Assembly: GCA_934149115.1 (NCBI GenBank) | Contig: CAKPDW010000003.1 | Span: 1 to 51,603 of the forward strand | Origin: an uncultured Clostridia bacterium | GTDB taxonomy: Bacteria; Bacillota; Clostridia; TANB77; CAG-508 | DNA: 51,603 nt | Direction of reading: 5' to 3' | Part shown: positions 43,001 through 51,572 of the stretch, in pieces | Position numbering within the stretch: the first letter of the stretch is position 1 | Layout: each line of letters opens with the position of its first letter | Made by a program: the position numbers and the translations under genes | Notes under the pieces: model-generated | Seen by the model: the letters and a program-made list of their open reading frames with translations, nothing else | Database searches by the model: none | What the model was told of the DNA's origin: nothing

Positions 43001-44869
43001 AATTGTGGAACTTTCAGATTAGATGAAAATCTTGAAAATGTTAAATTGAATTTAACAGGAAAGGCAGATAATGTTGATGAGTTTTCTGCGGAAAGTAAGG
43101 ATTATTCTATTGAGAGAGCTAATCTTAAAGTTTATGAAGGTGGTATTTATGAACAAAAATATTCAGATGAGGATACTGATTGTGTATTTAATTTGACTAA
43201 TTCATCTGAAGATGTTGTAAAAAATATTCATATTACAAAAAAACTTGCTAAGGAAATTACTGTAAAAGATATTAATAAATTATATATTGATAATGCGAAT
43301 GTGACATATAATCAAGAAACTGGTATTTTAGATATTTCTATTGATGAGCTTCAACCATATGAGAGTTTGGTTGTGACATATGTGATTAATTTGTCTGGCA
43401 ACGGATTAACAGGTAACAGATTTGAGTTCAATTCTGAAACTGTTTGTACTTGTGATGATGAAAGCAAAAATATTAATTTCTCAAAAGAGATTGCTTTTGA
43501 TATTCCAGATCTTCAAGTTGATTTGGTTAATAAACAAGATGTAGGTTATGTTTCATCAAATAGTGAATTTGAATATGTTTTTAGAATTAAAAATAATAGT
43601 AATTTTGATGTAGTTGGTTTGCCGATTTATGTCGAAAAATCAGGAAATTTAGGAATTGATCTTTTGAATTATACAACAGAAGATGGTGAAGAAACAGGAA
43701 CTTCTAATGCTTATGATTTTGATTCTGCTAATTTATTTGATATTCCTATGGGTGAAACATTAGAAATTAGAGTGCCTACTAAGGTTATATCTAGTAGTGA
43801 TAAGAATACTTATGTTTCTTTGAAAATGCGCTATGGTGTTCAAGAATTTTCATCACCAAAATATTATAGTTTAGTTGATAGTCAGGAAAATATGAGTGGA
43901 CATTGCATTACTGGTAGTGTATTTGTTGATGGTAATAATAACCAACAAGTAGATGACAGTGATAATAGTGTTTCAGGTGCGATTGTGAATTTATATAATT
44001 CTACTACTAATGAAATTGTTGGTTCTGCAATAACTGATATTTCTGGTAGATACCTTTTTGAAAATTTAGCAGATGGCAATTATTATGTTAAATTTAATTA
44101 TGATAATTCAAAATACAATATTGGAAATAAGAAAGAAAATACATTTGATGAAAATGCGTCAAGTGTTATTAATGTTGGAGATAATTGTATTACTGATAAT
44201 ATTTCTATTGTAGGAAATAGTGTCGCAAGTGTTGATTTACCTTTAGTTGAGGATAATACATTTGATTTAAAACTTGATGCTTCTGTTGTTAAGATGACTG
44301 TACAAAATTCTGCTGAGAATAATGAGTTTGTTCCAGAGAATCCAAATCTTGCTAAGGTTGATATTGATCCTGATTTAATTGCTGATTCAAAAGTTTTAGT
44401 TGAATATAAAATTGAGGTTATGAATCAAGGAAGTATTTCTGGTAGGGTTAATAAGATTGTTGATTATTTAACTGATGAGTTTGAATTTGATTCTTCTTTG
44501 AATCCTGATTGGTATCAAGATAATGATGGCAATATTTATACTAGAGCATTGGAGAATCAAACGATTAATTCAAATGAAACTAAAGAGCTTTCATTGATTT
44601 TGATTAAAAATATGAATGAGGATAACACTGGATTAGTTCATAATACTTTTGAGATTGCTGATGCTATTAATGATAAAGGAATTGCTGATATTGATTCTAC
44701 TCCTGGTAATAAGCTTCAAGAAGATGATTTAAATTCAGTTGATGTAATCATTGGTGTTGCAACAGGTTTGAGAATTGGAATTGTTCCAGCTATTTTGGTG
44801 GCAATTGTTATTCTTATTCCACTTGCCTTTCTGGTTTGGAAGATAATTGATGAAAGGAGGTATGTATAA
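40034..44869 (+). CDS. Giant DUF11/SdrD B-type surface protein, C-terminal anchor
   Basis: 1611 residues. Signal or anchor helix at about 10-32 (LIAFYIVFLLIFFDCLPIL) with a SFGAD site. The long extracellular part is mostly acidic beta repeats of DUF11 type (for example VEYKIEVMNQGSISGRV...DYLTDEFEFD). One SdrD B-like domain lies at about 1287-1360 (ITGSVFVDGNNNQQVDDSDN ... FENLADGNYYVKF). The C-terminus is SVDVIIGVATG, a hydrophobic segment and ERRYV. I use the ATG at 40034 (AGAAGGG upstream) over TTG 40001. The TAATG overlap with the next gene means translational coupling. I infer a fibre or scaffold on the cell surface, with no LPXTG. Confidence 0.85.
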   Translation: MQERKKILKKLIAFYIVFLLIFFDCLPILTNYSFGADNFDNAINVIGYFSSGSVEKASSLDCDVNENNLNINFEIDVKEKGYLKSGYLKLDDNSNFTIKDNQNVQIKDNQIKLQELTQGQNQKVVIPIGFVREKIFSSDYFSRVNKIIFSGVYVDNDGIEHKIEKNIDLSLSWKEHTSTKMEYQLIKNIDYEKDGAKGKILQIETKISGNVGENNLPIKNTEMKIGIPQVNGMKFESAEVQMTKLAYTQGRDDNNCVVADAKYRVEENNLFINVENNEVDGKVYNSGDEDKFVITLLYTGEKVSDDVIPSTMEYTVNSYSGNSEPQKIDVSYDLTKPVGKIVQYTKENNVDPISRGYLMANSENEKYEITYNKKDILNISRADLISSMEIIDGDEYFSDGQNAYHTNNADEMMSVYKKMIFSKENLMSILGESGKVQILNLNDEVIAEFDCSTDADKNGNFDYEFQAPISKVKVRTSEPIADGTLSVFSTKVISKLSFTKDQIELFTSLVNSSHGIITYKEGATDDLGVADTSIDILPTSSSAKLEISQKEISATVKNENVNFKIRLNNSEDTSDLYENPVFEIRLPQAIAEAQIKNMDLFYANDELKIANVENLIDGDNQIIRVTLSGMQTSYNLNKETNGTIISFDADLSVKEFTGNVSEMVEMYYYNEASNKYLNETDWRMIYPSENVSYLKNGYDGVQISYKAPEELISGQSSETKDDEEKVSSAKNGEESNLIQEGAEAKLATMGITVMNNTSKQFSKFKILGRIPFIGNKDITTGEDLGTTVDTILDTEISSVDSEVPYTVYYSENGDATEDLNDENNGWHTDFYKMGGVKSYLIVLNEDYVLEPGAKLNFQYDYVIPADLKSGDAFFGTYATYYDDGSNKISESSAKKIGYETRKKATLETSIRLLDDKVEELSDAKFEITIKNTSDVDAENIETDVPIVDGLVASSVECDDDVTAGEDTDNNLIKINIDKIEKNSEKKVYINCGTFRLDENLENVKLNLTGKADNVDEFSAESKDYSIERANLKVYEGGIYEQKYSDEDTDCVFNLTNSSEDVVKNIHITKKLAKEITVKDINKLYIDNANVTYNQETGILDISIDELQPYESLVVTYVINLSGNGLTGNRFEFNSETVCTCDDESKNINFSKEIAFDIPDLQVDLVNKQDVGYVSSNSEFEYVFRIKNNSNFDVVGLPIYVEKSGNLGIDLLNYTTEDGEETGTSNAYDFDSANLFDIPMGETLEIRVPTKVISSSDKNTYVSLKMRYGVQEFSSPKYYSLVDSQENMSGHCITGSVFVDGNNNQQVDDSDNSVSGAIVNLYNSTTNEIVGSAITDISGRYLFENLADGNYYVKFNYDNSKYNIGNKKENTFDENASSVINVGDNCITDNISIVGNSVASVDLPLVEDNTFDLKLDASVVKMTVQNSAENNEFVPENPNLAKVDIDPDLIADSKVLVEYKIEVMNQGSISGRVNKIVDYLTDEFEFDSSLNPDWYQDNDGNIYTRALENQTINSNETKELSLILIKNMNEDNTGLVHNTFEIADAINDKGIADIDSTPGNKLQEDDLNSVDVIIGVATGLRIGIVPAILVAIVILIPLAFLVWKIIDERRYV

Positions 44870-47800
44870 TGAGAGAGAAAATTAAGTTGGCAATTGTTAT
44901 TGTAATGACTTGCTTGATTGTTATAGGTATTTCCCTTTTGACTAAGGTTGATGCTGTTGCATTAGTTACACATTATGGAGGGGCTGGTGCAGGTGCATTT
45001 ACAGGTGAAAAATATCTTAATCACTTATTATCGTCATCAGCGTATTTTTGTAATGGACACGGAAAATCTTTTTTCTATAAGAGAACGACAGTTATACAGT
45101 TGAGTGGTAAGGCTGGTGGACAAAATGTTTCGAGAGATGTAACGTCTGGTGGTACGTATACTGTTTTGAGTGTAAGTCATGGAAAGTGTGTATCGAATAC
45201 AAGTAGTAGTTTAACATTAAAGGCAACTTCTTATTCTGGAATGAGTACAAAAATATCTAGTTATTGTGGCGGAAATGGTAAAACTGTAAGAGCAACAGGA
45301 AAAACGAGTTATAAGATAACAGATAGTGGCACATATACTAATAATAAATATGCATATATATTAAATCATGCTCCTGATAATTTCCCAGGATTAATGCCTG
45401 CAAGTTCTGTTCCTAATAGAGCTTGGTGGAATAGAAATAATACATCAGTGGTTAAATATAATACTGATATGGATTCTTTGAATAACAGACCTAAAAAATC
45501 AACACTTGAAACAGAATTGGATAGACGTGTTACTAATCTTACTAATAAAATTAAGAGATTAAAAAAGGAGAGATCAGAGGCAGAGGATATTATTGATAAA
45601 TGGGCAAAAAGTAATAAAAATGTTAATAAATATTTAGATTTGTACAATCAATTAGTTAATTTGAGAACAGAGAAAGATAAATATTGGGAAGAAATTGCAC
45701 AAATTAGGGAAAGAATGGCTGAATTAGATGAGGATTCTGAAGAATACAAAGAATTAGCAAAACAAGTTGAAAAGAAAAAGAAGGACATTCAAGAATTTAA
45801 AGATACTAAGATTAAACCTGTTAAAGCTGAAATGAAAAAAATTGGAGATAAGCTTGTTGATAAGGAGCATCCTAAAGAAGGAACAATTGATGATGTAATT
45901 GGTGAAAAGCTTGATAGAATTGATGAAATAGAAGAAGAAATTACAAGATTAAGACAGAGAAGATCACAAGTAAGAAAAAGTTTGAAGACAAGAATTAAAG
46001 AGACACAGGAATTAGAAGATAATATTAAAAAGAATACTGGTAAAATGCCATCAACAAGTTCTGGTTCGGCTGGCAATACAGTTGCAAAAATATTGCATGA
46101 AGCAAGCATATTTGAAGCAATGCATAAAAAGATAAATGGTAATTATGCTAGTACAATAAGAGATAATACAAATATTGGTAAGGTAGTTGTTTCATATGAT
46201 TCTAGTACACGAAAATATACTGTTGGACCATTTAATGTTTCTTATTTAGAAGTATATGCATATCAAAATCAATTTGCTGGAGTTTCAACAAAACCAGTAT
46301 TAACTTTGAAAAAGGATGATGGAACGATAACTAAAACTGTAGGTGATGGTTGGAATTTTGCATGGACTGGAGCTAGAAAGAAAACTGCTAGTATGGGAGA
46401 TAAAATACCAAATGCTTATATTAATACGGTATATCCTCATACAGGTGAGACTTTCTATTTAGTAATTGATTATGTTGAAGGTGTTAATGCAATTCAAGGA
46501 TTAAAGATGAATTTTAGATATCTTACAGCTTCTGCACAATATCAAGCGTCTACAGGAACTGTTGAAATAAAACAATGGAGTATGGGAGGAGTATCATTTA
46601 AAAAGTGTAATGCAAGAATATGGTGTAAAACATGTAAAGCAGATCCAAACAAGGAAAATCACAAAGTAAACTGTAAAAATTATAAAAGTGCTACAGTAAC
46701 AGTAGATGGCCCTTCTGTTGTAGGCCATGCAGAAATTCAGCCAATTTTAAGAGTAGTAAAAGCAGATAGATCATATGGAGGTTCTGCAACTGTTGATGGA
46801 AAAGATTCAGGAAAGCTTCATTGGGGAATTGATTTAACAACCTCAATTGGCGGTAATGTCTGGGAGGATATGAGTCCACAGAAAACGAACAATGTTAAAA
46901 TAGGTGTAAAAGATGCTAAAGATAAAGGTATAGCTAATATTGAAGTAACAGTATATGTGTCAAATGGACAAAGCAAACAAAAAGCAATTGGACATAACAG
47001 TGCAGGAAAAAGAATATCACTTCCAGTATATACAGATGCAAATGGTAACTGGAGTATTGATAGATTAGAGGCTCCTGGTTTAAAGCAAAATGGATTTTAT
47101 GATATTGAATTTGCATATGATGGACAAGTTTATAGACATACAGTTTATTTAGGAGTTAGTTCAAGTGTAAATAATAATATAGCAAACCAAGGAAAGCCAA
47201 ATAATTTCAAAAATAATACTGGAAATTATAAGAATTCATCAATGGCTGTTGAAAAATCAGCTGATAGAGCAAAGTTTGACCAAAGCTTTGGCGAGATAAC
47301 TGGTTCAGAGGCAATTAAGAGCGATAATTCAACTAATGGTATAACACATACAACTAATGCAAATGGTACAGGAGCTAGTGGTAGTAAAGCACTTAAATAT
47401 ACAGGAGCTAGTTTAGGTGGTATGATTGCTTCTACATTAGATTCACCTGCAAAGAGTACAGACCCTAAAAATAATAAAAAGATGAATACAAGTTATTATA
47501 CTCGTTTTAAAATGACTGCAAGTACATTCTATGAAGGTAAAGCAGATTATCAGATAAAATATCCACTTGAAAAAAAATATGTAATGAATGCATATAAGAG
47601 TGGAAGTAAGAGATATATTAGTGATTATATGTTACATATTAATTTAGGACTTCAAAGAAGGGCTACAACAGATGTAAGTACAGTTAAAGATTTATACAAA
47701 GCAACATTAGTTGTAAATGAACAAAAATTAACAAAACAATTTAATGTTGTTGGTGAAGCTAATTCTGGAAATTATGCTGTATCTCTTGAAAAGAGAAAAA

Positions 47801-50800
47801 CATCTGGAAAAACTCAGTATTCTTTAGGATTGTATTCAACTGATTTATCATATCAATCATATAAGAGATATTCAGATGCAATTCAACAGGTTAAGGATAT
47901 AAAAGCAGGTACAGAGCTTCATTTATATGTTACTTATGTTGTTAGAGTTTATAATAATTCAGAAACAAATAATGTTGAATTTAATCAGATAACTGATTAT
48001 TATGATAATTCATTTACGTTGGTTGAGAATGAAACAAAAACAGCTATAGTTGATGAAAAATTGAACAGAAATCAAGAAGTTGTAGCAGATGCACCATATT
48101 ATAGAATAATGAGTAGTTCAGCTAAAAATACTTGGGAGGAGACAAAAGCTAAGAATATTGCTGGACATCAATCAGGTACTTTGAAATGGAATAATAGTGG
48201 TAGTGTCAATGGAATGAAAAAATCTACATCGACAACATTAACTTCAATAAAAGTTCCTGTTAATAGTTATGTGGAAATCTTTACAACATATGAAGTTGAC
48301 AAAGAAGGTTATGACAAGATGAGTAAAAGTGCTGAGGGTTCAATTAATGATAGAAACAATATTTTAGGTAAGAAATATAATATTGCTGAAATTTCAAATT
48401 ATTCTACATATTATACTAATAGAGATTTTAATGGATATTATACAGCTTATAGTAATGGTGCTGTTTCTGGTAGAGTTGATAAAGATTCTGCTCCTAATAA
48501 TATTGATACATCTAATTTGAAGAATAAAAATAAATATGAAGATGATACTGACCAATCATTACCAATTAATATTTCAATTGATACGTATGAAAGGGATATG
48601 TATGGTTATGTTTGGGAAGACACAAAGGATAAAGATACTGGACAATATAGTATAAAGACAGGTAATGGATATTATAATAGTGATACTGATAAATTAGTTC
48701 CTAATGTTAAAGTGTCAATGTATGAAGTTATTAACTTAGGTAAATTTAACACTAATGGAAGTTACAATTCGGAGTATGACAGTTTTGATTATTATTATAA
48801 AGTGCCTGACGAATATTATAATTACAGTACGAAAAAGGCTACAGAATCTTCTGGTAAAGGTGTTGTTACTACGGAAAGTACAAAGGTGAAAAATGTAGAT
48901 GAAAATGAAGTTGATGGAAATTATTATATTTATGGATTCTTAGCCGGTGATTATGTATTAAGATATGATTATGGAACTGAGAAAGATGGTAACAAAGAAA
49001 CTCAATATTCACTTGACAGTGAAGGAGCACCAACATCAAGTCAAGTTGATATTGTAAAATATAATGGTCAAGATTATGAGAATACAGGCTTTTTAGGTGA
49101 AATCGGAGAGGACCATATAAATGATAAGTATTTGGATTTAACTGGTTCTACAAAGATTAATAATACATCAATTAATAATTTGGCAATTTCAAAGGCTAGG
49201 GATAATGAATCAAGAAGAATGGTTATTGATGCTTATTCAAGAACTATTGAAAACAATAGAGGCGAAATTTTAAGAGATAAGAGTTCAGATGAGTTTATTG
49301 ATGCAACAAGAATGTTTGCTGAAACGCCTATTATGCAGGTTGAGGTTGAAGATCCAGAAATTATTTCAGGAAACAATACAGGAGGTAATTCTTATAAGGA
49401 AAAAGTTGAGTATAATGCTGAAAATAATCAAGTAAAAAATCACAAATATTCAGTTAAAAATATAAACTTCGGATTAGAGGAAAGAGCTAAGACTGATATT
49501 GCTTTACAAAAATATGTTGAAAATATTAGTTTGATTAAAGCAGGAGAAACAATATTATATGCTGAAATGGATGAAAATGGTGAAGTTATAATTAATAAAG
49601 ATAATTCTTCTAGTCTAGATAAACTTTCATATTTATCACATTCAAAGGCAACTGATAAGACAGCAGGATTATATCAACAAGGTTTTTATGCAATTTCTGT
49701 TGAAGATGATTATATGAATGATTTGACTTTAAGAATACAGTACAAAATTAAAGTTATAAATCAGTCAGAAGTTGATTTTACTGGTGGATTGGCTGATGTA
49801 TATAAAGCTTCAGAAATTATAAAATATGCAAATGCAATTCCAACAGATGATTTGACAAAAAATATTATTAATGAAATGAAGTACAATGGTGCAAAAGTAG
49901 GACTTGCTACAAATGCTAATTTAGTTCAAATAGTTTCTGGGGATAATAGTAGTTTAAGCTCAATGTTAACTAGAGATAATGCTAGAATTGATAAAGAGAA
50001 AACACAGCAAAATAGTAAGCCGGCAGAATATTTAGCTGATACTATAAGACCACAAGTTATTATTTATGGTAGATATGTTGGTAGATATTATTATGATAAT
50101 AATATCCATGAAGATGCAAAGACTTATACAATTAATACATATGGAAATAATAACAATTTACAACCAGTTGAAGTTAACTATAGTCCAGATAAAGTTGTTA
50201 AAACAACAATTGATCAACTTGTTGATTATGTTGATAATGATGGTAGCATGGAAAATGATAGCTCACTTATGGATGCTGCATGGGATCCATCTGGATTGGA
50301 TGCTGATGAAAATGGTTATAATAAATCATTAAATGGATTGTTATCAAAGGCATCATATAGAAGTGTTGGTGATAAAAATTCACTTTATGATGATAAAGAC
50401 AGAGAGTTTATTAACTCAACAAGATCTAATATTTCAATTAGTTATAGTGATACATTGGCAAAACAAACTTCTTATATGGGAATGTACAATGAGACGGATT
50501 GTAGCAGTACAGGTAGAGTTGAATATATGGATAATTCAGAGCATAATAATATGTATAATAGCAATTTGACTCAAGAATTGGCACCTTCAAATTATGAAGG
50601 TTCAACTCCAAATTCTGCAGAAATTCATATAACTGTTAGAAAAACTGCTGCTTCTGGTGTTGATGCTAATCAGATGAGAATTGATAACTTGGCTGAGGTG
50701 TTAGTATATTCTAACTCAGTCGGAAGAAGGGATATTAATTCAGTTCCTGGTAATGCTATGGCTATTGCTACTACAGAAGGATTCTGGAGAGCAGGTTATG

Positions 50801-51030
50801 AGAGCTTTAATCCAGATGTGGATACTGATGATTGGTTGACTTGCCCTGAGAATGATGCTTGGTGTCCTGAGTTTGTTACTGTTATCGCTCCTACTGGTAT
50901 TGCGGTTAGAACGTATGTTAGAAATTATGTTGTTCCAATTGCGGTTTTGGTTGTTGCGATGATGGTGATGATGGTGGGGTTTGTTTGGAAACAAATTCAA
51001 ATTAGGAATAGTAGTGGCGTTGAAAAATAA
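44869..51030 (+). CDS. Giant multi-domain surface adhesin-like protein, C-terminal anchor
   Basis: 2053 residues. Signal peptide to about 30 (CLIVIGISLLTKVDAVA). N-terminal domain with AYFCNGHGKSF (Cys61) and RAWWN (about 184-188), resembling a thioester domain but lacking its Gln. Coiled coil at about 212-395. A Cys/His cluster near 580-603 (CNARIWCKTC...HKVNC). A carboxypeptidase-regulatory-like domain at about 670-760 (TDANGNWSIDRLEA), SdrD B-like domain at about 1245-1380 (MYGYVWEDTKDKDTG ... YIYGFLAGDYVLRYDYG), and DUF11-type stretches with GLQRRATTDV and GLEERAKTDIALQ. It ends EFVTVIAPTG, membrane helix and QIRNSSGVEK. AAAGGAGG starts it within the previous stop region. Probably works with the 1611-residue partner. 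Confidence 0.85.
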   Translation: MREKIKLAIVIVMTCLIVIGISLLTKVDAVALVTHYGGAGAGAFTGEKYLNHLLSSSAYFCNGHGKSFFYKRTTVIQLSGKAGGQNVSRDVTSGGTYTVLSVSHGKCVSNTSSSLTLKATSYSGMSTKISSYCGGNGKTVRATGKTSYKITDSGTYTNNKYAYILNHAPDNFPGLMPASSVPNRAWWNRNNTSVVKYNTDMDSLNNRPKKSTLETELDRRVTNLTNKIKRLKKERSEAEDIIDKWAKSNKNVNKYLDLYNQLVNLRTEKDKYWEEIAQIRERMAELDEDSEEYKELAKQVEKKKKDIQEFKDTKIKPVKAEMKKIGDKLVDKEHPKEGTIDDVIGEKLDRIDEIEEEITRLRQRRSQVRKSLKTRIKETQELEDNIKKNTGKMPSTSSGSAGNTVAKILHEASIFEAMHKKINGNYASTIRDNTNIGKVVVSYDSSTRKYTVGPFNVSYLEVYAYQNQFAGVSTKPVLTLKKDDGTITKTVGDGWNFAWTGARKKTASMGDKIPNAYINTVYPHTGETFYLVIDYVEGVNAIQGLKMNFRYLTASAQYQASTGTVEIKQWSMGGVSFKKCNARIWCKTCKADPNKENHKVNCKNYKSATVTVDGPSVVGHAEIQPILRVVKADRSYGGSATVDGKDSGKLHWGIDLTTSIGGNVWEDMSPQKTNNVKIGVKDAKDKGIANIEVTVYVSNGQSKQKAIGHNSAGKRISLPVYTDANGNWSIDRLEAPGLKQNGFYDIEFAYDGQVYRHTVYLGVSSSVNNNIANQGKPNNFKNNTGNYKNSSMAVEKSADRAKFDQSFGEITGSEAIKSDNSTNGITHTTNANGTGASGSKALKYTGASLGGMIASTLDSPAKSTDPKNNKKMNTSYYTRFKMTASTFYEGKADYQIKYPLEKKYVMNAYKSGSKRYISDYMLHINLGLQRRATTDVSTVKDLYKATLVVNEQKLTKQFNVVGEANSGNYAVSLEKRKTSGKTQYSLGLYSTDLSYQSYKRYSDAIQQVKDIKAGTELHLYVTYVVRVYNNSETNNVEFNQITDYYDNSFTLVENETKTAIVDEKLNRNQEVVADAPYYRIMSSSAKNTWEETKAKNIAGHQSGTLKWNNSGSVNGMKKSTSTTLTSIKVPVNSYVEIFTTYEVDKEGYDKMSKSAEGSINDRNNILGKKYNIAEISNYSTYYTNRDFNGYYTAYSNGAVSGRVDKDSAPNNIDTSNLKNKNKYEDDTDQSLPINISIDTYERDMYGYVWEDTKDKDTGQYSIKTGNGYYNSDTDKLVPNVKVSMYEVINLGKFNTNGSYNSEYDSFDYYYKVPDEYYNYSTKKATESSGKGVVTTESTKVKNVDENEVDGNYYIYGFLAGDYVLRYDYGTEKDGNKETQYSLDSEGAPTSSQVDIVKYNGQDYENTGFLGEIGEDHINDKYLDLTGSTKINNTSINNLAISKARDNESRRMVIDAYSRTIENNRGEILRDKSSDEFIDATRMFAETPIMQVEVEDPEIISGNNTGGNSYKEKVEYNAENNQVKNHKYSVKNINFGLEERAKTDIALQKYVENISLIKAGETILYAEMDENGEVIINKDNSSSLDKLSYLSHSKATDKTAGLYQQGFYAISVEDDYMNDLTLRIQYKIKVINQSEVDFTGGLADVYKASEIIKYANAIPTDDLTKNIINEMKYNGAKVGLATNANLVQIVSGDNSSLSSMLTRDNARIDKEKTQQNSKPAEYLADTIRPQVIIYGRYVGRYYYDNNIHEDAKTYTINTYGNNNNLQPVEVNYSPDKVVKTTIDQLVDYVDNDGSMENDSSLMDAAWDPSGLDADENGYNKSLNGLLSKASYRSVGDKNSLYDDKDREFINSTRSNISISYSDTLAKQTSYMGMYNETDCSSTGRVEYMDNSEHNNMYNSNLTQELAPSNYEGSTPNSAEIHITVRKTAASGVDANQMRIDNLAEVLVYSNSVGRRDINSVPGNAMAIATTEGFWRAGYESFNPDVDTDDWLTCPENDAWCPEFVTVIAPTGIAVRTYVRNYVVPIAVLVVAMMVMMVGFVWKQIQIRNSSGVEK

Positions 51031-51082
51031 TTAGAGATTTCGATTAGAATGATATCTTAGCGTTAAAAAATAATTAGAATTT
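51017..51082 (+). repeat. 43-nt-spaced direct repeat across the stop of the giant gene
   Basis: GCGTTGAAAAATAATTAGAG (51017-51036) and GCGTTAAAAAATAATTAGAA (51060-51079), differing at two positions. The first copy contains the stop codon of the 2053-residue protein. Confidence 0.65.
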
Positions 51083-51095
51083 TATCGGCGTTACC

Positions 51096-51151
51096 AACCT
51101 TCTAAAACGCGGTCACGTATCCACATACGCTCCCTTGCCTTTTAGAAAGTT
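51096..51151. other. GC-richer structured stretch after the giant gene
   Basis: AACCTTCTAAAA (51096-51107) pairs with TTTTAGAAAGTT (51140-51151), with one G-U pair. Inside, CGTAT-CCAC-ATACG forms a second stem. Richer in C and G than the flanks. No T run follows. Could be a structured 3' UTR, a mobile-element fragment or an RNA. Confidence 0.45.
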
Positions 51152-51270
51152 GCTGCCTTGCTAAAATTTAATTCTTTTCCAACCTGATGACATGAGAAAA
51201 AAATCTTAACTTGTCAGGGGGACATTATTATTGACAAATAGGATACTCAAACAGTATCAAATTGTGTAGA

Positions 51271-51287
51271 GGAGCACAGTGTGCTCC
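51271..51287. repeat. Palindrome GGAGCACA-g-TGTGCTCC
   Basis: Same 17-nt core as at 21284-21300. Followed by a stretch similar to the 21-kb locus (reverse strand) and then repeat copy R3. Confidence 0.65.
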
Positions 51288-51314
51288 ATAAAAGCCAAAT
51301 GCTAGTACAAAACC

Positions 51315-51353
51315 TAATTGCAAAAGTGCCAATATTCTTTGTTACATTTGACA
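51315..51353 (+). repeat. Dispersed repeat, copy R3 without its central hairpin
   Basis: TAATTGCAAAAGTGCCAATA... ending GTTACATTTGACA. Both ends match R1 and R2 but about 36 central bases carrying the hairpin are absent. Confidence 0.6.
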
Positions 51354-51404
51354 TTGATTTGATCTGATGACGGAAAAATATGTAATTTTATTTGGTTGAT
51401 TTAA

Positions 51405-51433
51405 TTGACAATGACTAATCTTCATAGTAAAAT
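51405..51433 (+). promoter_or_regulatory. Strong SigA-type promoter near the right edge
   Basis: TTGACA, 17-nt spacer, TAAAAT. Transcription would start near 51440, just before the short ORF and terminator. Confidence 0.75.
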
Positions 51434-51444
51434 AAAAATAGGAA

Positions 51445-51501
51445 ATGGAGAAACCACAAAGTGGTATGCCAGGTTTTTGTGAAAACACATCAAAACGCTA
51501 G
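51445..51501 (+). CDS. Possible 18-residue leader peptide
   Basis: ATG to TAG encodes MEKPQSGMPGFCENTSKR. The ATG is about 5 nt after the predicted transcription start with only AGGA at 2 nt, so translation would be nearly leaderless. The ORF covers a small ACCAC/GTGGT hairpin and the whole left arm of the following terminator, ending in its loop. That is the layout of ribosome-controlled attenuators. The CGC codon and GC content differ from local usage. No homologue is recalled; it may be chance. Confidence 0.4.
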   Translation: MEKPQSGMPGFCENTSKR

Positions 51502-51534
51502 CAATGTTTTACAGATGTGTTTTCACTTTTTTTT
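51479..51534 (+). terminator. Strong intrinsic terminator after the short ORF
   Basis: Perfect 13-bp stem GTGAAAACACATC / GATGTGTTTTCAC with a loop that itself has AAAAC/GTTTT pairing, followed by eight T. It ends an RNA of about 95 nt. Confidence 0.88.
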
Positions 51535-51572
51535 ATTTGCTTAAGTATATTATCAATATAATTAAGGCAAAT
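51535..51572 (+). other. Second hairpin after the terminator
   Basis: ATTTGCTTAAGTATATT pairs with AATATAATTAAGGCAAAT (one bulge, one mismatch), 3-nt loop. It would be in the read-through RNA leading to a gene beyond the window. Confidence 0.5.

Noticed and set aside
50066..50569. ORFs inside the giant gene
   Set aside because: Out-of-frame shadows with Met/Ile-rich, non-protein-like composition.
51440..51534. Known riboswitch class (c-di-GMP, fluoride, ZTP, preQ1, guanidine)
   Set aside because: None of the remembered core motifs could be aligned; left as an unassigned leader.
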